Under the pieces are notes generated by a model. The model had not been told where the DNA came from. It saw only the letters and a list, made by a program, of their open reading frames with translations, and made no database searches. The translations under genes were made by a program, and so were the position numbers. This document shows positions 24,321 to 31,379 of a stretch of DNA of 64,000 nucleotides, one piece after another (position 1 is the first letter of the stretch; each line of letters starts with the position of its first letter). The stretch is from NCBI RefSeq assembly GCF_034366625.1, contig NZ_JAXMIH010000014.1, forward strand, positions 186,001 to 250,000, read 5' to 3'. The DNA is from Prosthecobacter sp. (GTDB lineage: Bacteria; Verrucomicrobiota; Verrucomicrobiia; Verrucomicrobiales; Verrucomicrobiaceae).

Positions 24321-25121
24321 ATGCGCCTCGAAAACAAAGTCATCATCGTCACAGGAAGCTGCACCGGCATTGGCAAAGCCATCGCGAAGCGTTGCGTCGC
24401 GGAAGGAGCCAAAGTCGTGATTCATGGATTGGAACAAGACCTCGGCGATCAAACCCTGGCCGAACTCGGTGCAGAGAACGCCACGCTTGTCATCAAAGAC
24501 CTCGCCGACGAGGACGCGCCTCAGTTGCTCGTCGAAAAGGCCGTGGCGGCCTTCGGCAAACTCGACGCCGTCGTTAACAACGCCGCGCAAGTCGGTCTCG
24601 GCAACATTCACGACACCGATGGCAAGTGGTTCCGCCGCATGCTCGAAATCAACTGCGTGGTGCCTTATCTCCTCATCCGAGCCGCCTTGCCGCATCTCCG
24701 CGAGTCGCACGGCAGCGTCATCAACATCGGCAGCGTCAACGCCTGGAGCGGCGAGCCGAATCTGATGCCCTACAGCGTCTCCAAAGGGGCGCTCATGACC
24801 CTGACGCGCAATCTGGGTGACACGCTCATGCGTGAGGACAGCGTGCGCGTGAATCAAATCAACCCCGGCTGGGTGCTCACCGAGAATGAGGCCAAGCGCA
24901 AACGCGAGCATGGCCTCAAGGACGACTGGTATGCCGATCTGCCCAAGGTCTATGCCCCCGCCGGCCGCATCCTCTGGCCGGAGGAGATCGCCGCCTGCGC
25001 CGCGTGGCTCCTCGCCGACGAATGCGGTCCCATCAGCGGCCAGGTCTTTGATCTGGAGCAGCATCCCTTCATCGGCCGCAATCCGCCGAAGGATGCGACG
25101 ACGATTCCGGCGAAGCCTTGA
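24321..25121 (+). CDS. Short-chain dehydrogenase/reductase (SDR)
   Basis: 266 residues, classical SDR. The nucleotide motif TGSCTGIGKAIA is at 12-23, NNAA is present, the catalytic Ser is in INIGSVNAW, and the Tyr-x-x-x-Lys is in MPYSVSKGALMTLTRNL. The closing PAGRILWPEEIAACAAWLLADECGPISGQVFD is typical of sugar and glucose-dehydrogenase-like SDRs. It probably acts on a sugar or sugar acid, as in many Verrucomicrobiota carbohydrate loci. The gene ends 49 bp before the ECF sigma gene but shows no functional link to it. Confidence 0.9.
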   Translation: MRLENKVIIVTGSCTGIGKAIAKRCVAEGAKVVIHGLEQDLGDQTLAELGAENATLVIKDLADEDAPQLLVEKAVAAFGKLDAVVNNAAQVGLGNIHDTDGKWFRRMLEINCVVPYLLIRAALPHLRESHGSVINIGSVNAWSGEPNLMPYSVSKGALMTLTRNLGDTLMREDSVRVNQINPGWVLTENEAKRKREHGLKDDWYADLPKVYAPAGRILWPEEIAACAAWLLADECGPISGQVFDLEQHPFIGRNPPKDATTIPAKP

Positions 25122-25170
25122 GATTGCCCCGTGAATTGACAGGCGGTTGTGACACGGCCACCCTGTTTGC

Positions 25171-25701
25171 GTGGACGAGACTCTCCCGCCTGCCAAAGCC
25201 GATGCCGGCTCCTCGGAACTGCTGCCGCAGGTCTATGATGATCTGCGCAAGCTGGCCCGCGGGATGGTGGCGGCCAATGCCCAGCAGACGCTGACGGCGA
25301 CGGCGCTGGTGCATGAGGCGTGGATGCGCGTGTCCAAAGACGCCGCACCGCGCTGGGAAAACCGCCGTCACTTCTTCGGCGCGGCGGCGCAGGCCATGCG
25401 GCGCATCCTGATCAATCGCGCGCGTGACAAACACCGCCTCAAGCGCGGCGGGAATCATGAGCATGTGGTCCTGGAGGATGTGGAGATCGCCGCGCCTGCG
25501 CCCGAGGAGGAGCTGCTGGCGCTGGATGAGGCGCTGGAGCGGCTGGCGAAAGAGGACCCGTTCCTCGCCGAGGTCGTGGGGTTGCGCCATTTCGTGGGGC
25601 TGAAGTGGCATGAGATCGCGGAGATGACCGGAGTCGAAGAGCGGGAGCTGCACCGGCAGTGGACCTTCGTGCGCGCCTGGCTACGAACCGAGCTGACCTG
25701 A
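25171..25701 (+). CDS. ECF RNA polymerase sigma factor (TIGR02999-like, kinase-associated type)
   Basis: 176 residues from a GTG start. Sigma region 2 contains LLPQVYDDLRKLARGMV, TLTATALVHEAWMRV and the FFGAAAQAMRRILINRARDKHRLKRGG stretch that is diagnostic of the TIGR02999 ECF family. Region 4 is FVGLKWHEIAEMTGVEERELHRQWTFVRAWL. This family is expanded in Planctomycetes, Acidobacteria and Verrucomicrobiota and is usually encoded next to a Ser/Thr kinase rather than an anti-sigma factor, as here. A consensus-like TTGACA lies at 25136-25141 but its matching -10 box is poor. The likely targets are the three promoters with TTTTTTGCCG-N14-CGGGGCATG at 25703, 27843 and 28427. Confidence 0.92.
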   Translation: MDETLPPAKADAGSSELLPQVYDDLRKLARGMVAANAQQTLTATALVHEAWMRVSKDAAPRWENRRHFFGAAAQAMRRILINRARDKHRLKRGGNHEHVVLEDVEIAAPAPEEELLALDEALERLAKEDPFLAEVVGLRHFVGLKWHEIAEMTGVEERELHRQWTFVRAWLRTELT

Positions 25702-25702
25702 A

Positions 25703-25735
25703 TTTTTTGCCGTTTTGGACCCGTGACGGGGCATG
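25703..25735 (+). promoter_or_regulatory. Candidate ECF sigma promoter 1 (upstream of the receptor kinase)
   Basis: TTTTTTGCCG at 25703-25712, 14 bases, then CGGGGCATG at 25727-25735. The box starts right at the sigma gene's stop codon and ends 43 bases before the kinase ATG (25779). The two boxes and the spacing are identical to sites at 27843 and 28427. Confidence 0.8.
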
Positions 25736-25778
25736 TCTTGCTGACGATGCCATTTTTTCGACTTTCGACCTGCCAGCC

Positions 25779-27821
25779 ATGTCCTCTCCCTCTTCCCCCA
25801 TTTCACGACAGAAGGACATCTTCCTCGCGGCACGCGAGATCGCGGACTCCGGGGAGCGTTCCCGCTTCATCAAGGAGGCATGCGGTGACGACGCGGAGCT
25901 ACTGCGGCGCATTGAGGCGATGCTGGAGACGGAGGCTGCGCCGGACGATTTTCTGGAGCCGGACCCGACTCTGGCAGAATCCGTCGCGATACCCGGCACG
26001 GGGGACAAGGTCGGTTACTTCGGCGACTATGTGCTGCTGGACGAGATCGCCCACGGTTCTTCCGGCGTGGTGTTTCGGGCCCGGCAGGTGTCTCTGGACC
26101 GTGTGGTGGCGCTGAAGATGCTGCGGGACCGCCCGCTGCTGACCACGGAGGCGGACACCCGGCGGCTGCGTGCGGAGGCCACGGCCGCCGCCTCGTTGGA
26201 TCACCCGAACATCGTGCCCATCTATGAGGTCGGTGAGCATGAGGGGCAGCCGTATTTCAGCATGAAGCTCGTCGAGGGTGGCACGCTGCAGTTTCGCGCG
26301 GCAGAGTACCAGACAGATCCCCTCAAAGCCGTGGCACTCATGGTCAAAGTTGCGCGCGCGGTGCATCACGCGCACGCCAAGGGCATCCTGCATCGCGATT
26401 TGAAGCCGGGGAACATCCTGCTCGATGCCGCCGGTGAGCCGCACATCACCGACTTCGGCCTGGCGCGAAAAATCGGCCTGGAGTCGGGTTTGACGATGAC
26501 CGGGATGGCGATGGGCACGCCGCACTACATGAGCCCGGAGCAGGCGCGCGGTGGCGGCCGCGAACTCACACCCGCCACGGACATCTACAGTCTCGGCGCG
26601 ATCCTTTATGAGCTGGTGGAAGGCCGGCACATGTTTCAGTCGGAAGACTTGATCGAGCTGCTAAAGCAGGTGGCTGAGAAATCGCCGCCCGCGCCGCGCA
26701 CGCCGCACCATGATCTCGCGGCGATCATGATGAAGTGCCTGGAGAAGTCTCCGTCCGCCCGCTACGCCACCGCGGAGGAGCTGGCCGCTGCCCTGGAGCG
26801 CTGGTTGCAAACACGGCCCGCCTCCTCACAGCCTGAGGCCGTGGCGAAACGAACGCGCCTCCGCCGGGCGGCGTGGATCACGGCGGCGGTCGCCGCCTGC
26901 GTGGCGCTCGTGGCCGGCCTCACGCTCTGGATGTCGGGGCGTGTCGTGGTGACCACACTGGAGGATGAACTGGATCCCCCTGGCATCACGGGCACGGGCC
27001 TGTCCTTGCGCGAAGCCGTGCGTGATGCGCCGGAAGGCGGGCGCATCGTCTTTTCCCGCGCAGGCAAAATCACGCTGTCCAGCGCGCTCGGCGGCATCCA
27101 CCTCTCCCGGCGCATTGAGATCAGCGGTCCTGATGTGGAGATTCACAACGGTCCTGACATCAATCGCGCGATGTTCATCGACTCAGGCGCGAAAGTCAGC
27201 TTGCGCGGTCTCACGCTCAGCGGCGAGGCAGAATCCGCCCATCTGCACGGCAGCGTGGGTGCGATCGAGAACAACGGCGAACTGACGGCCACGGACTGCC
27301 GCTTCTTGAAGCATGGCGGCGGCGGTCTTGGAGGGGCCATCCTCAGCGAAGGCGGGCTCACGCTGCGGCGCTGCGTGTTTCAGGGCAACTTCAGCAACAT
27401 GATGGGCGGCGCGCTCAACATCAAATGCACCGGTGCGCAGCAGGTGGACATCGAGGACTGCCTCTTCACCGGCAATGTCTGTCACGGCAACGGTGGCAGT
27501 GCCATCAACATCGCCTTGCAATCATCGCAGGCTCAGGCGCGTCTGACGCGTTGCACCGTGACCGGCAACATCTGGGATCCCGCCTCCAAGCGCGATCCCG
27601 CCACCGCACAGGAACGTTTGGCCACACCTTCCGTGCTTGTGGGCGGAGCGCTCCGCTGCCGGGGCAACCCGGTCACCCTGGACCACTGCATCGTGGCTGG
27701 CAATGAGGCGCGAAGCGCTGGCGAGAGGGACATTTACGGCGAATTCACCCAGGCCGGTCCCAACTTCATCGGCGGCGACCCGAAGGACGCGCCTGCCGGT
27801 CTTGGTGTCAGCGTGAAGTGA
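25779..27821 (+). CDS. Receptor Ser/Thr protein kinase with extracytoplasmic CSLREA/parallel beta-helix domain
   Basis: 680 residues from ATG 25779; an upstream in-frame ATG overlaps the sigma gene and the promoter, so it is not used. Residues 10-60 are the helical N-terminal segment common in these kinases (DIFLAAREI...LLRRIEAML). The kinase domain (about 84-345) has HGSSGVVFRA, Lys113, HRDLKPGN (205-212), DFGLAR (225-230) and GTPHYMSPEQ, so it should be active. A transmembrane helix lies at about 364-385. The outer part begins VVTTLEDELDP..LSLREA (408-413), a CSLREA-type entry motif, then beta-helix turns with repeated cysteines (LTATDCRFLKHGG, LTLRRCVFQGNF, VDIEDCLFTGN, ARLTRCTVTGN). It probably senses an envelope or surface cue and acts on the adjacent sigma factor. 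Confidence 0.9.
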   Translation: MSSPSSPISRQKDIFLAAREIADSGERSRFIKEACGDDAELLRRIEAMLETEAAPDDFLEPDPTLAESVAIPGTGDKVGYFGDYVLLDEIAHGSSGVVFRARQVSLDRVVALKMLRDRPLLTTEADTRRLRAEATAAASLDHPNIVPIYEVGEHEGQPYFSMKLVEGGTLQFRAAEYQTDPLKAVALMVKVARAVHHAHAKGILHRDLKPGNILLDAAGEPHITDFGLARKIGLESGLTMTGMAMGTPHYMSPEQARGGGRELTPATDIYSLGAILYELVEGRHMFQSEDLIELLKQVAEKSPPAPRTPHHDLAAIMMKCLEKSPSARYATAEELAAALERWLQTRPASSQPEAVAKRTRLRRAAWITAAVAACVALVAGLTLWMSGRVVVTTLEDELDPPGITGTGLSLREAVRDAPEGGRIVFSRAGKITLSSALGGIHLSRRIEISGPDVEIHNGPDINRAMFIDSGAKVSLRGLTLSGEAESAHLHGSVGAIENNGELTATDCRFLKHGGGGLGGAILSEGGLTLRRCVFQGNFSNMMGGALNIKCTGAQQVDIEDCLFTGNVCHGNGGSAINIALQSSQAQARLTRCTVTGNIWDPASKRDPATAQERLATPSVLVGGALRCRGNPVTLDHCIVAGNEARSAGERDIYGEFTQAGPNFIGGDPKDAPAGLGVSVK

Positions 27822-27842
27822 GGCGTTGAGATTATTTTCAGC

Positions 27843-27875
27843 TTTTTTGCCGGAATCATCCCTGGGCGGGGCATG
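27843..27875 (+). promoter_or_regulatory. Candidate ECF sigma promoter 2 (upstream of small exported protein 1)
   Basis: TTTTTTGCCG at 27843-27852, 14 bases, CGGGGCATG at 27867-27875; the gene's ATG is at 27922. The boxes are identical to the sites at 25703 and 28427. Confidence 0.8.
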
Positions 27876-27921
27876 AGCAGGTGAACGGAGCTTTGCGCTC
27901 CGTCCGTCACCATCCGCCGCC

Positions 27922-28266
27922 ATGAAACACACCTTCCGCTTCCTCGTCCGCGTCGCCTGCGCGATTCTCCTCCTCAGCACCGCCACCATGGCCCTCGCTG
28001 ATCTACCTCAACAACGCAAAGCTCTCGACGAACTCCAGGCCGCGAAGAAAGCCGACGATCCGATGCCCTTGCTGGAGTCCGCCAAGAACCGCATCACCAA
28101 AGCCAACAAGGGCAACAAGGGCGGGGACAAGGAGGACGTGATCGACAAGATCGACGAGGCCATCAAGGAGTTGCAAGCCGGCAACAAGAGCAAAATGGAG
28201 CAGAAAATCAACGCGGCCATCGCCAACCTCCATCAGGGCAAAGACAAGTCGAAACGTCCGAAATGA
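27922..28266 (+). CDS. Small exported helical protein 1 of the ECF/kinase locus
   Basis: 114 residues. A signal peptide (MKHTFRFLVRVACAILLLSTATMALA) precedes a highly charged, helical mature part. The sequence LPQQRKALDELQAAKKADDP, MPLLESAKNRITKA and VIDKIDEAIKELQAGN can be aligned along its whole length with the next gene's product, so they are paralogues. There are no cysteines in the mature part and no known domain. The mature protein is Lys/Asn-rich and could be a periplasmic helical-hairpin protein. It follows the second ECF-type promoter and is closed by a terminator at 28309-28340, so it is its own transcript. Confidence 0.8.
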   Translation: MKHTFRFLVRVACAILLLSTATMALADLPQQRKALDELQAAKKADDPMPLLESAKNRITKANKGNKGGDKEDVIDKIDEAIKELQAGNKSKMEQKINAAIANLHQGKDKSKRPK

Positions 28267-28308
28267 GGCGTGGTGGCGGCACGGCCGCATGTTGAACCGC
28301 GCTTTTGG

Positions 28309-28340
28309 GAGCACCTGCACGGCAGGTGCTCTTTTGTTTT
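28309..28340 (+). terminator. Rho-independent terminator after small exported protein 1
   Basis: A perfect 10-bp stem GAGCACCTGC/GCAGGTGCTC (28309-28318 with 28322-28331), a 3-base loop and the tail ttttgtttt. This means the two small genes are separate transcripts, each with its own copy of the promoter. Confidence 0.9.
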
Positions 28341-28426
28341 CAGCGTGAGGTGCGCGTTCTGGTGAACGTGCCATGGCGACCCCGCCTCCAGGCCCCTCAC
28401 GCGGCACTCTTTGAAAATAACCTGGC

Positions 28427-28459
28427 TTTTTTGCCGGAACGAAACTCGGACGGGGCATG
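28427..28459 (+). promoter_or_regulatory. Candidate ECF sigma promoter 3 (upstream of small exported protein 2)
   Basis: TTTTTTGCCG at 28427-28436, 14 bases, CGGGGCATG at 28451-28459; the gene starts at 28529. The flank shared with site 2 extends to GGAA after the first box. Confidence 0.8.
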
Positions 28460-28528
28460 TGGTGAGTGAACCCTGGGAACTCACTCCCAGACCACCCAAA
28501 CGACACCCACCCAAACACATCCAAGAAT

Positions 28529-28846
28529 ATGAACCACTACCTCACCCGCATCCTCGCCGTCGTCTGCATCACGCTCGGACTATGCAGCACGCTGAATGCC
28601 GTCGAACCCCGCATGGAGAAGGCCATCCAGCTTCTTCAGCAGGCGCAAGCCTCCCCGAACCCCGTGCCGCTGCTCGAAAAAGCCCAGGAGCACCTCCAGA
28701 ACGCCACGGGCAACAAGGCCGGCTTCAAAGTTGATGCCGTCAAGACCATCAAGCAGGCCATCAAAGCTGCCCAGCGCGGCGGCAACGTCCAGGCGCAGAT
28801 CGGCCAGGCCATCGCGCAGGTCCAGGCCGGCATCAGCGCCCGCTGA
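28529..28846 (+). CDS. Small exported helical protein 2 of the ECF/kinase locus
   Basis: 105 residues from ATG 28529; a longer ORF starts at 28466 but would bury the signal peptide. The signal peptide is MNHYLTRILAVVCITLGLCSTLNA. The mature part, from EPRMEKAIQLLQQAQ, aligns with the preceding paralogue: PVPLLEKAQEHLQNATGNKA..VDAVKTIKQAIKAAQRG against the corresponding MPLLESAKNRI region. It is predicted helical and amphipathic, with no cysteine in the mature part. I know of no named family. It follows the third ECF-type promoter. The function is unknown; it may be a stress-induced periplasmic protein. Confidence 0.8.
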   Translation: MNHYLTRILAVVCITLGLCSTLNAVEPRMEKAIQLLQQAQASPNPVPLLEKAQEHLQNATGNKAGFKVDAVKTIKQAIKAAQRGGNVQAQIGQAIAQVQAGISAR

Positions 28847-28897
28847 CATCCCGGCCGCCTGCTGCCGGTCAAACCACGCTGGCAGTGTCTCTGCCCG

Positions 28898-28939
28898 CCA
28901 TCCCCGGCAAACGGAGGCTTCTCCGATGGCCAGGGGTGG
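28898..28939 (+). terminator. Possible hairpin terminator after small exported protein 2
   Basis: A two-part inverted structure, with outer CCATCCCCGGC pairing with GCCAGGGGTGG apart from bulges and inner CGGAG-gctt-CTCCG. It lies about 50 bases past the stop. There is no clear T run, so termination is uncertain. Confidence 0.4.
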
Positions 28940-29118
28940 CGATTTCGTCGGATCGTGAGGAGCTCGTGGTTGCTACGGCAAGACCGTGCGCACGGGAACT
29001 GGGATAGTTTGGCTGGCAATCGGAGCCGCGAGTCGCAAATCACACACACTTTGTCGTGGCGGTGGTGATAGCCGCTGGCTCATTGGTTCGTCATCTGACG
29101 TTCTTCACTCCCACCACC

Positions 29119-30006
29119 ATGCCCAAACTCGCCGCCTTCCCCAAAGCCTTCATGCAGGCCCTCTGCAAAGAAGGGACGATGACCGTCTCCGAATGGATCA
29201 CGCTCGCCTCCAAACTCGATGTGCAGGGCCTCGAATGGTATGCGGGCTTCCTGGAGATGGCGGATGAGAAGAACTGGCCACGCTTCCGCCAGGAGGTCGA
29301 AGACACTGGCAAGGTGATCCCCATGATGTGCTGCTCGCCGGATTTCACGCATCCCAACGCCTCCTTCCGCGAAAAGGAGATCGCGAAGCAGAAACGCTGG
29401 ATCGACATGACGCACACGCTCGGTGGATCGTATTGCCGTGTGCTCAGCGGTCAGCGTCGGCCGGAGCTGACGCTGGATGAAGGTGTGAAACTGGCTGCTG
29501 AGTCGATCTACGCCTGCCTGCCGTATGCGCAGGAGCGCGACATCACGCTGATCATCGAGAACCACTACAAAGACGACTTCTGGGAGTATCCCGAGTTCGC
29601 GCAGAAGATGGATGTCTTCTGCAAGCTCGTCGATGCCGTGAATCACCCGAACTTCGGCGTGAACTACGACCCCTCGAACACCTACCTCGCGGGTGAGGAC
29701 CCCATCGAGTTACTGAAACGTGTTTCACATCGCGTCGTCACCATGCACGCCAGCGACCGCTACCTCGCCGAGGGCACCATCGAAGACCTTCGCAAAGAAG
29801 AAGACGGTGCCCAAGGCTACGCCAAACGCCTCCGCCACGGCGAGATCGGCAAAGGCCTCAACGACTACGACGCCATCTTCAGCGAACTTAAAAGCAAGGG
29901 CTTCAACGGCTGGATCAGCATCGAAGACGGTGTCGATGGTATGGAGCAGCTCGCGAGAAGCGTCGAGTTCTTGAAGAAGAAGATCGCGCAGCACTGGCAA
30001 CCGTAG
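29119..30006 (+). CDS. Sugar phosphate isomerase/epimerase-like TIM-barrel protein
   Basis: 295 residues from ATG 29119 (MPKLAAFPKAF); the frame is open further upstream but the homology begins here. The AP-endonuclease-2/xylose-isomerase-like barrel is recognised from GLEWYAGFLE, ITLIIENHY (metal Glu), NFGVNYDPSNTYLAGEDP, VVTMHASDRY and FNGWISIEDGVDGMEQLARSVEFL. These are typical of IolE/YcjR-like isomerases and epimerases in Verrucomicrobiota and Planctomycetes. The substrate is likely a sugar or keto-inositol. A CTTTGTCGTGG element lies about 60 bp upstream. Confidence 0.9.
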   Translation: MPKLAAFPKAFMQALCKEGTMTVSEWITLASKLDVQGLEWYAGFLEMADEKNWPRFRQEVEDTGKVIPMMCCSPDFTHPNASFREKEIAKQKRWIDMTHTLGGSYCRVLSGQRRPELTLDEGVKLAAESIYACLPYAQERDITLIIENHYKDDFWEYPEFAQKMDVFCKLVDAVNHPNFGVNYDPSNTYLAGEDPIELLKRVSHRVVTMHASDRYLAEGTIEDLRKEEDGAQGYAKRLRHGEIGKGLNDYDAIFSELKSKGFNGWISIEDGVDGMEQLARSVEFLKKKIAQHWQP

Positions 30007-30343
30007 ATCTCGCCTCTGCGAGATGAGCCGAGGATGCCGTTCAGCATCTCGTGATGGCAAACTGTTGGGCAGCGCTTGGCGTCCGCGAAAACCCTTTTTG
30101 GTCGTCGCGAAGTCAATCACCCCGGCTGCTTTTTCCAAAATCGCGTTTGCAGGACACTGGTGCGTTTAAAAGCCATGCAAGCGCAAGCCCGGAGGAATTG
30201 GCCGCAACCGAGACGCCCTCATAATGGATTCCACTATGCCAAAATTGCGGTGGTTCATGACGCAACGAACCGTAGCGGGCCACAATATCGGAACAACCAG
30301 CAGCGGGCATGATGGCGGCGTCAATCAAACCAAACAACGCGCC
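30007..30343. other. Intergenic region upstream of the PocR/AraC-type regulator
   Basis: 337 bp without a gene. A hairpin ATCTCGC-ctct-GCGAGAT at 30007-30024 directly follows the isomerase stop and may end its transcript. GCGTTT occurs twice, at 30143-30148 and 30162-30167, 19 bp apart, which could be an AraC-type direct-repeat operator for autoregulation. The rest shows nothing recognisable. An upstream in-frame ATG at 30224 does not look like a genuine start. Confidence 0.45.
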
Positions 30344-31168
30344 ATGAACACCACCACATCCTCCATCACCGCCCGTCAGCGTTTTATTCTGAATCTTGCC
30401 GAAAGCGAACTCTTTCAGCATTACCAGAAGGCGTTTCACACCCTCACCAGCCTGCCGCTGAACCTGGAGTCTGTGGGCGAAGACGTTCACATCGACAGCA
30501 TCGCCACCCGCACGGGCATCGCGGGTGTCGTCGAAACCCAGGTTCCCGTTCGTGTGGGTAAAAACACCATCGCGGTCATGCTTACCGGCGGTGTCCGCCT
30601 CCAGCCCGCAAACGCTGACACCTTCGCTCCTGTGGCCAAGGCCCTGCTGGATGACAACCGCTCCGCCGCTGAAATTCGCAGCGCCAAGGTACAGTTCGAA
30701 CATGTCCCGGTGATGCAGCCGGAGCGTTACGATGCAGCCATCGCCATTCTGCAATCCTTCGCCCTTCAGCTCGGCGACAGCGCCCACCGCCTCCTGTTTG
30801 CCAATGCCACGCACGAACCCGAGGCCGTGCGCAATGCAAAGGTGTTCATCCATCAGCACCTTGCCGAGCCCATGTCCCTCGAAGCTGTCGCCCGTGCGGT
30901 GAACGTCAGCCCCTTCCACTTCTGCAAGCTGTTCAAGCGCGCCACCGGCCTCACCTTCACGGATTTCGTGAACCGCGCCCGCGTGGAAAAAGCCAAGCGC
31001 ATGCTGATGAAGCCTGCCGCCCGTATCACCGAAGTGGCCTACGATGTCGGCTTCCAGAGCCTGTCCCATTTCAACCGCAGCTTCCGCCGCATCGCCGATG
31101 AATCCCCCACGGAATTTCGCGGCCGCATGAAGAACGGCTCGCCCCTGCATCTCGCAGCCGCTGCATAA
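30344..31168 (+). CDS. AraC family regulator with PocR-like sensory domain
   Basis: 274 residues from ATG 30344. The N-terminal ~160 residues (LFQHYQKAFHTLTSLPLNLE, ETQVPVRVGKNTIAVMLTGGVRL, FEHVPVMQPERYDAAIAIL) look like a PocR-type ligand domain. The C-terminal 100 residues are the AraC double HTH: FIHQHLAEPMSLEAVARAVNVSPFHFCKLFKRATGLTFTDFVNRARVEKAKRML and ITEVAYDVGFQSLSHFNRSFRRI. It may regulate the isomerase before it or the Gfo/Idh gene after it. A terminator at 31227 separates it from the latter. Confidence 0.88.
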   Translation: MNTTTSSITARQRFILNLAESELFQHYQKAFHTLTSLPLNLESVGEDVHIDSIATRTGIAGVVETQVPVRVGKNTIAVMLTGGVRLQPANADTFAPVAKALLDDNRSAAEIRSAKVQFEHVPVMQPERYDAAIAILQSFALQLGDSAHRLLFANATHEPEAVRNAKVFIHQHLAEPMSLEAVARAVNVSPFHFCKLFKRATGLTFTDFVNRARVEKAKRMLMKPAARITEVAYDVGFQSLSHFNRSFRRIADESPTEFRGRMKNGSPLHLAAAA

Positions 31169-31226
31169 GCCGCCACACACAAGCTTGTCGCCATGCGCAT
31201 CGCTTTGCGATGTTTCGACGACACGG

Positions 31227-31276
31227 CCCCGGAGAGGAAGCCCGAGCGCGTTGGGTGCCCCTCTCCGGGGTTTTTT
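31227..31276 (+). terminator. Rho-independent terminator after the AraC/PocR gene
   Basis: An 11-bp perfect stem CCCCGGAGAGG/CCTCTCCGGGG (31227-31237 with 31260-31270), a 22-base loop and six T residues at 31271-31276. Confidence 0.85.
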
Positions 31277-31379
31277 GTGCCCGGATGGGACGTGGATGCG
31301 GACTTGACCCGCCTGCGCTCACTGCCCAAACTCGCGCTCCTCACCCAACCAAGAACCAGGAACCCAGAACATTTTGATT

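Noticed and set aside
25136-25164. TTGACA upstream of the sigma gene as a full sigma-70 promoter
   Set aside because: The -35 is perfect, but the sequence 17 bases later (CACCCT) is a poor -10, so I did not list it as a promoter.
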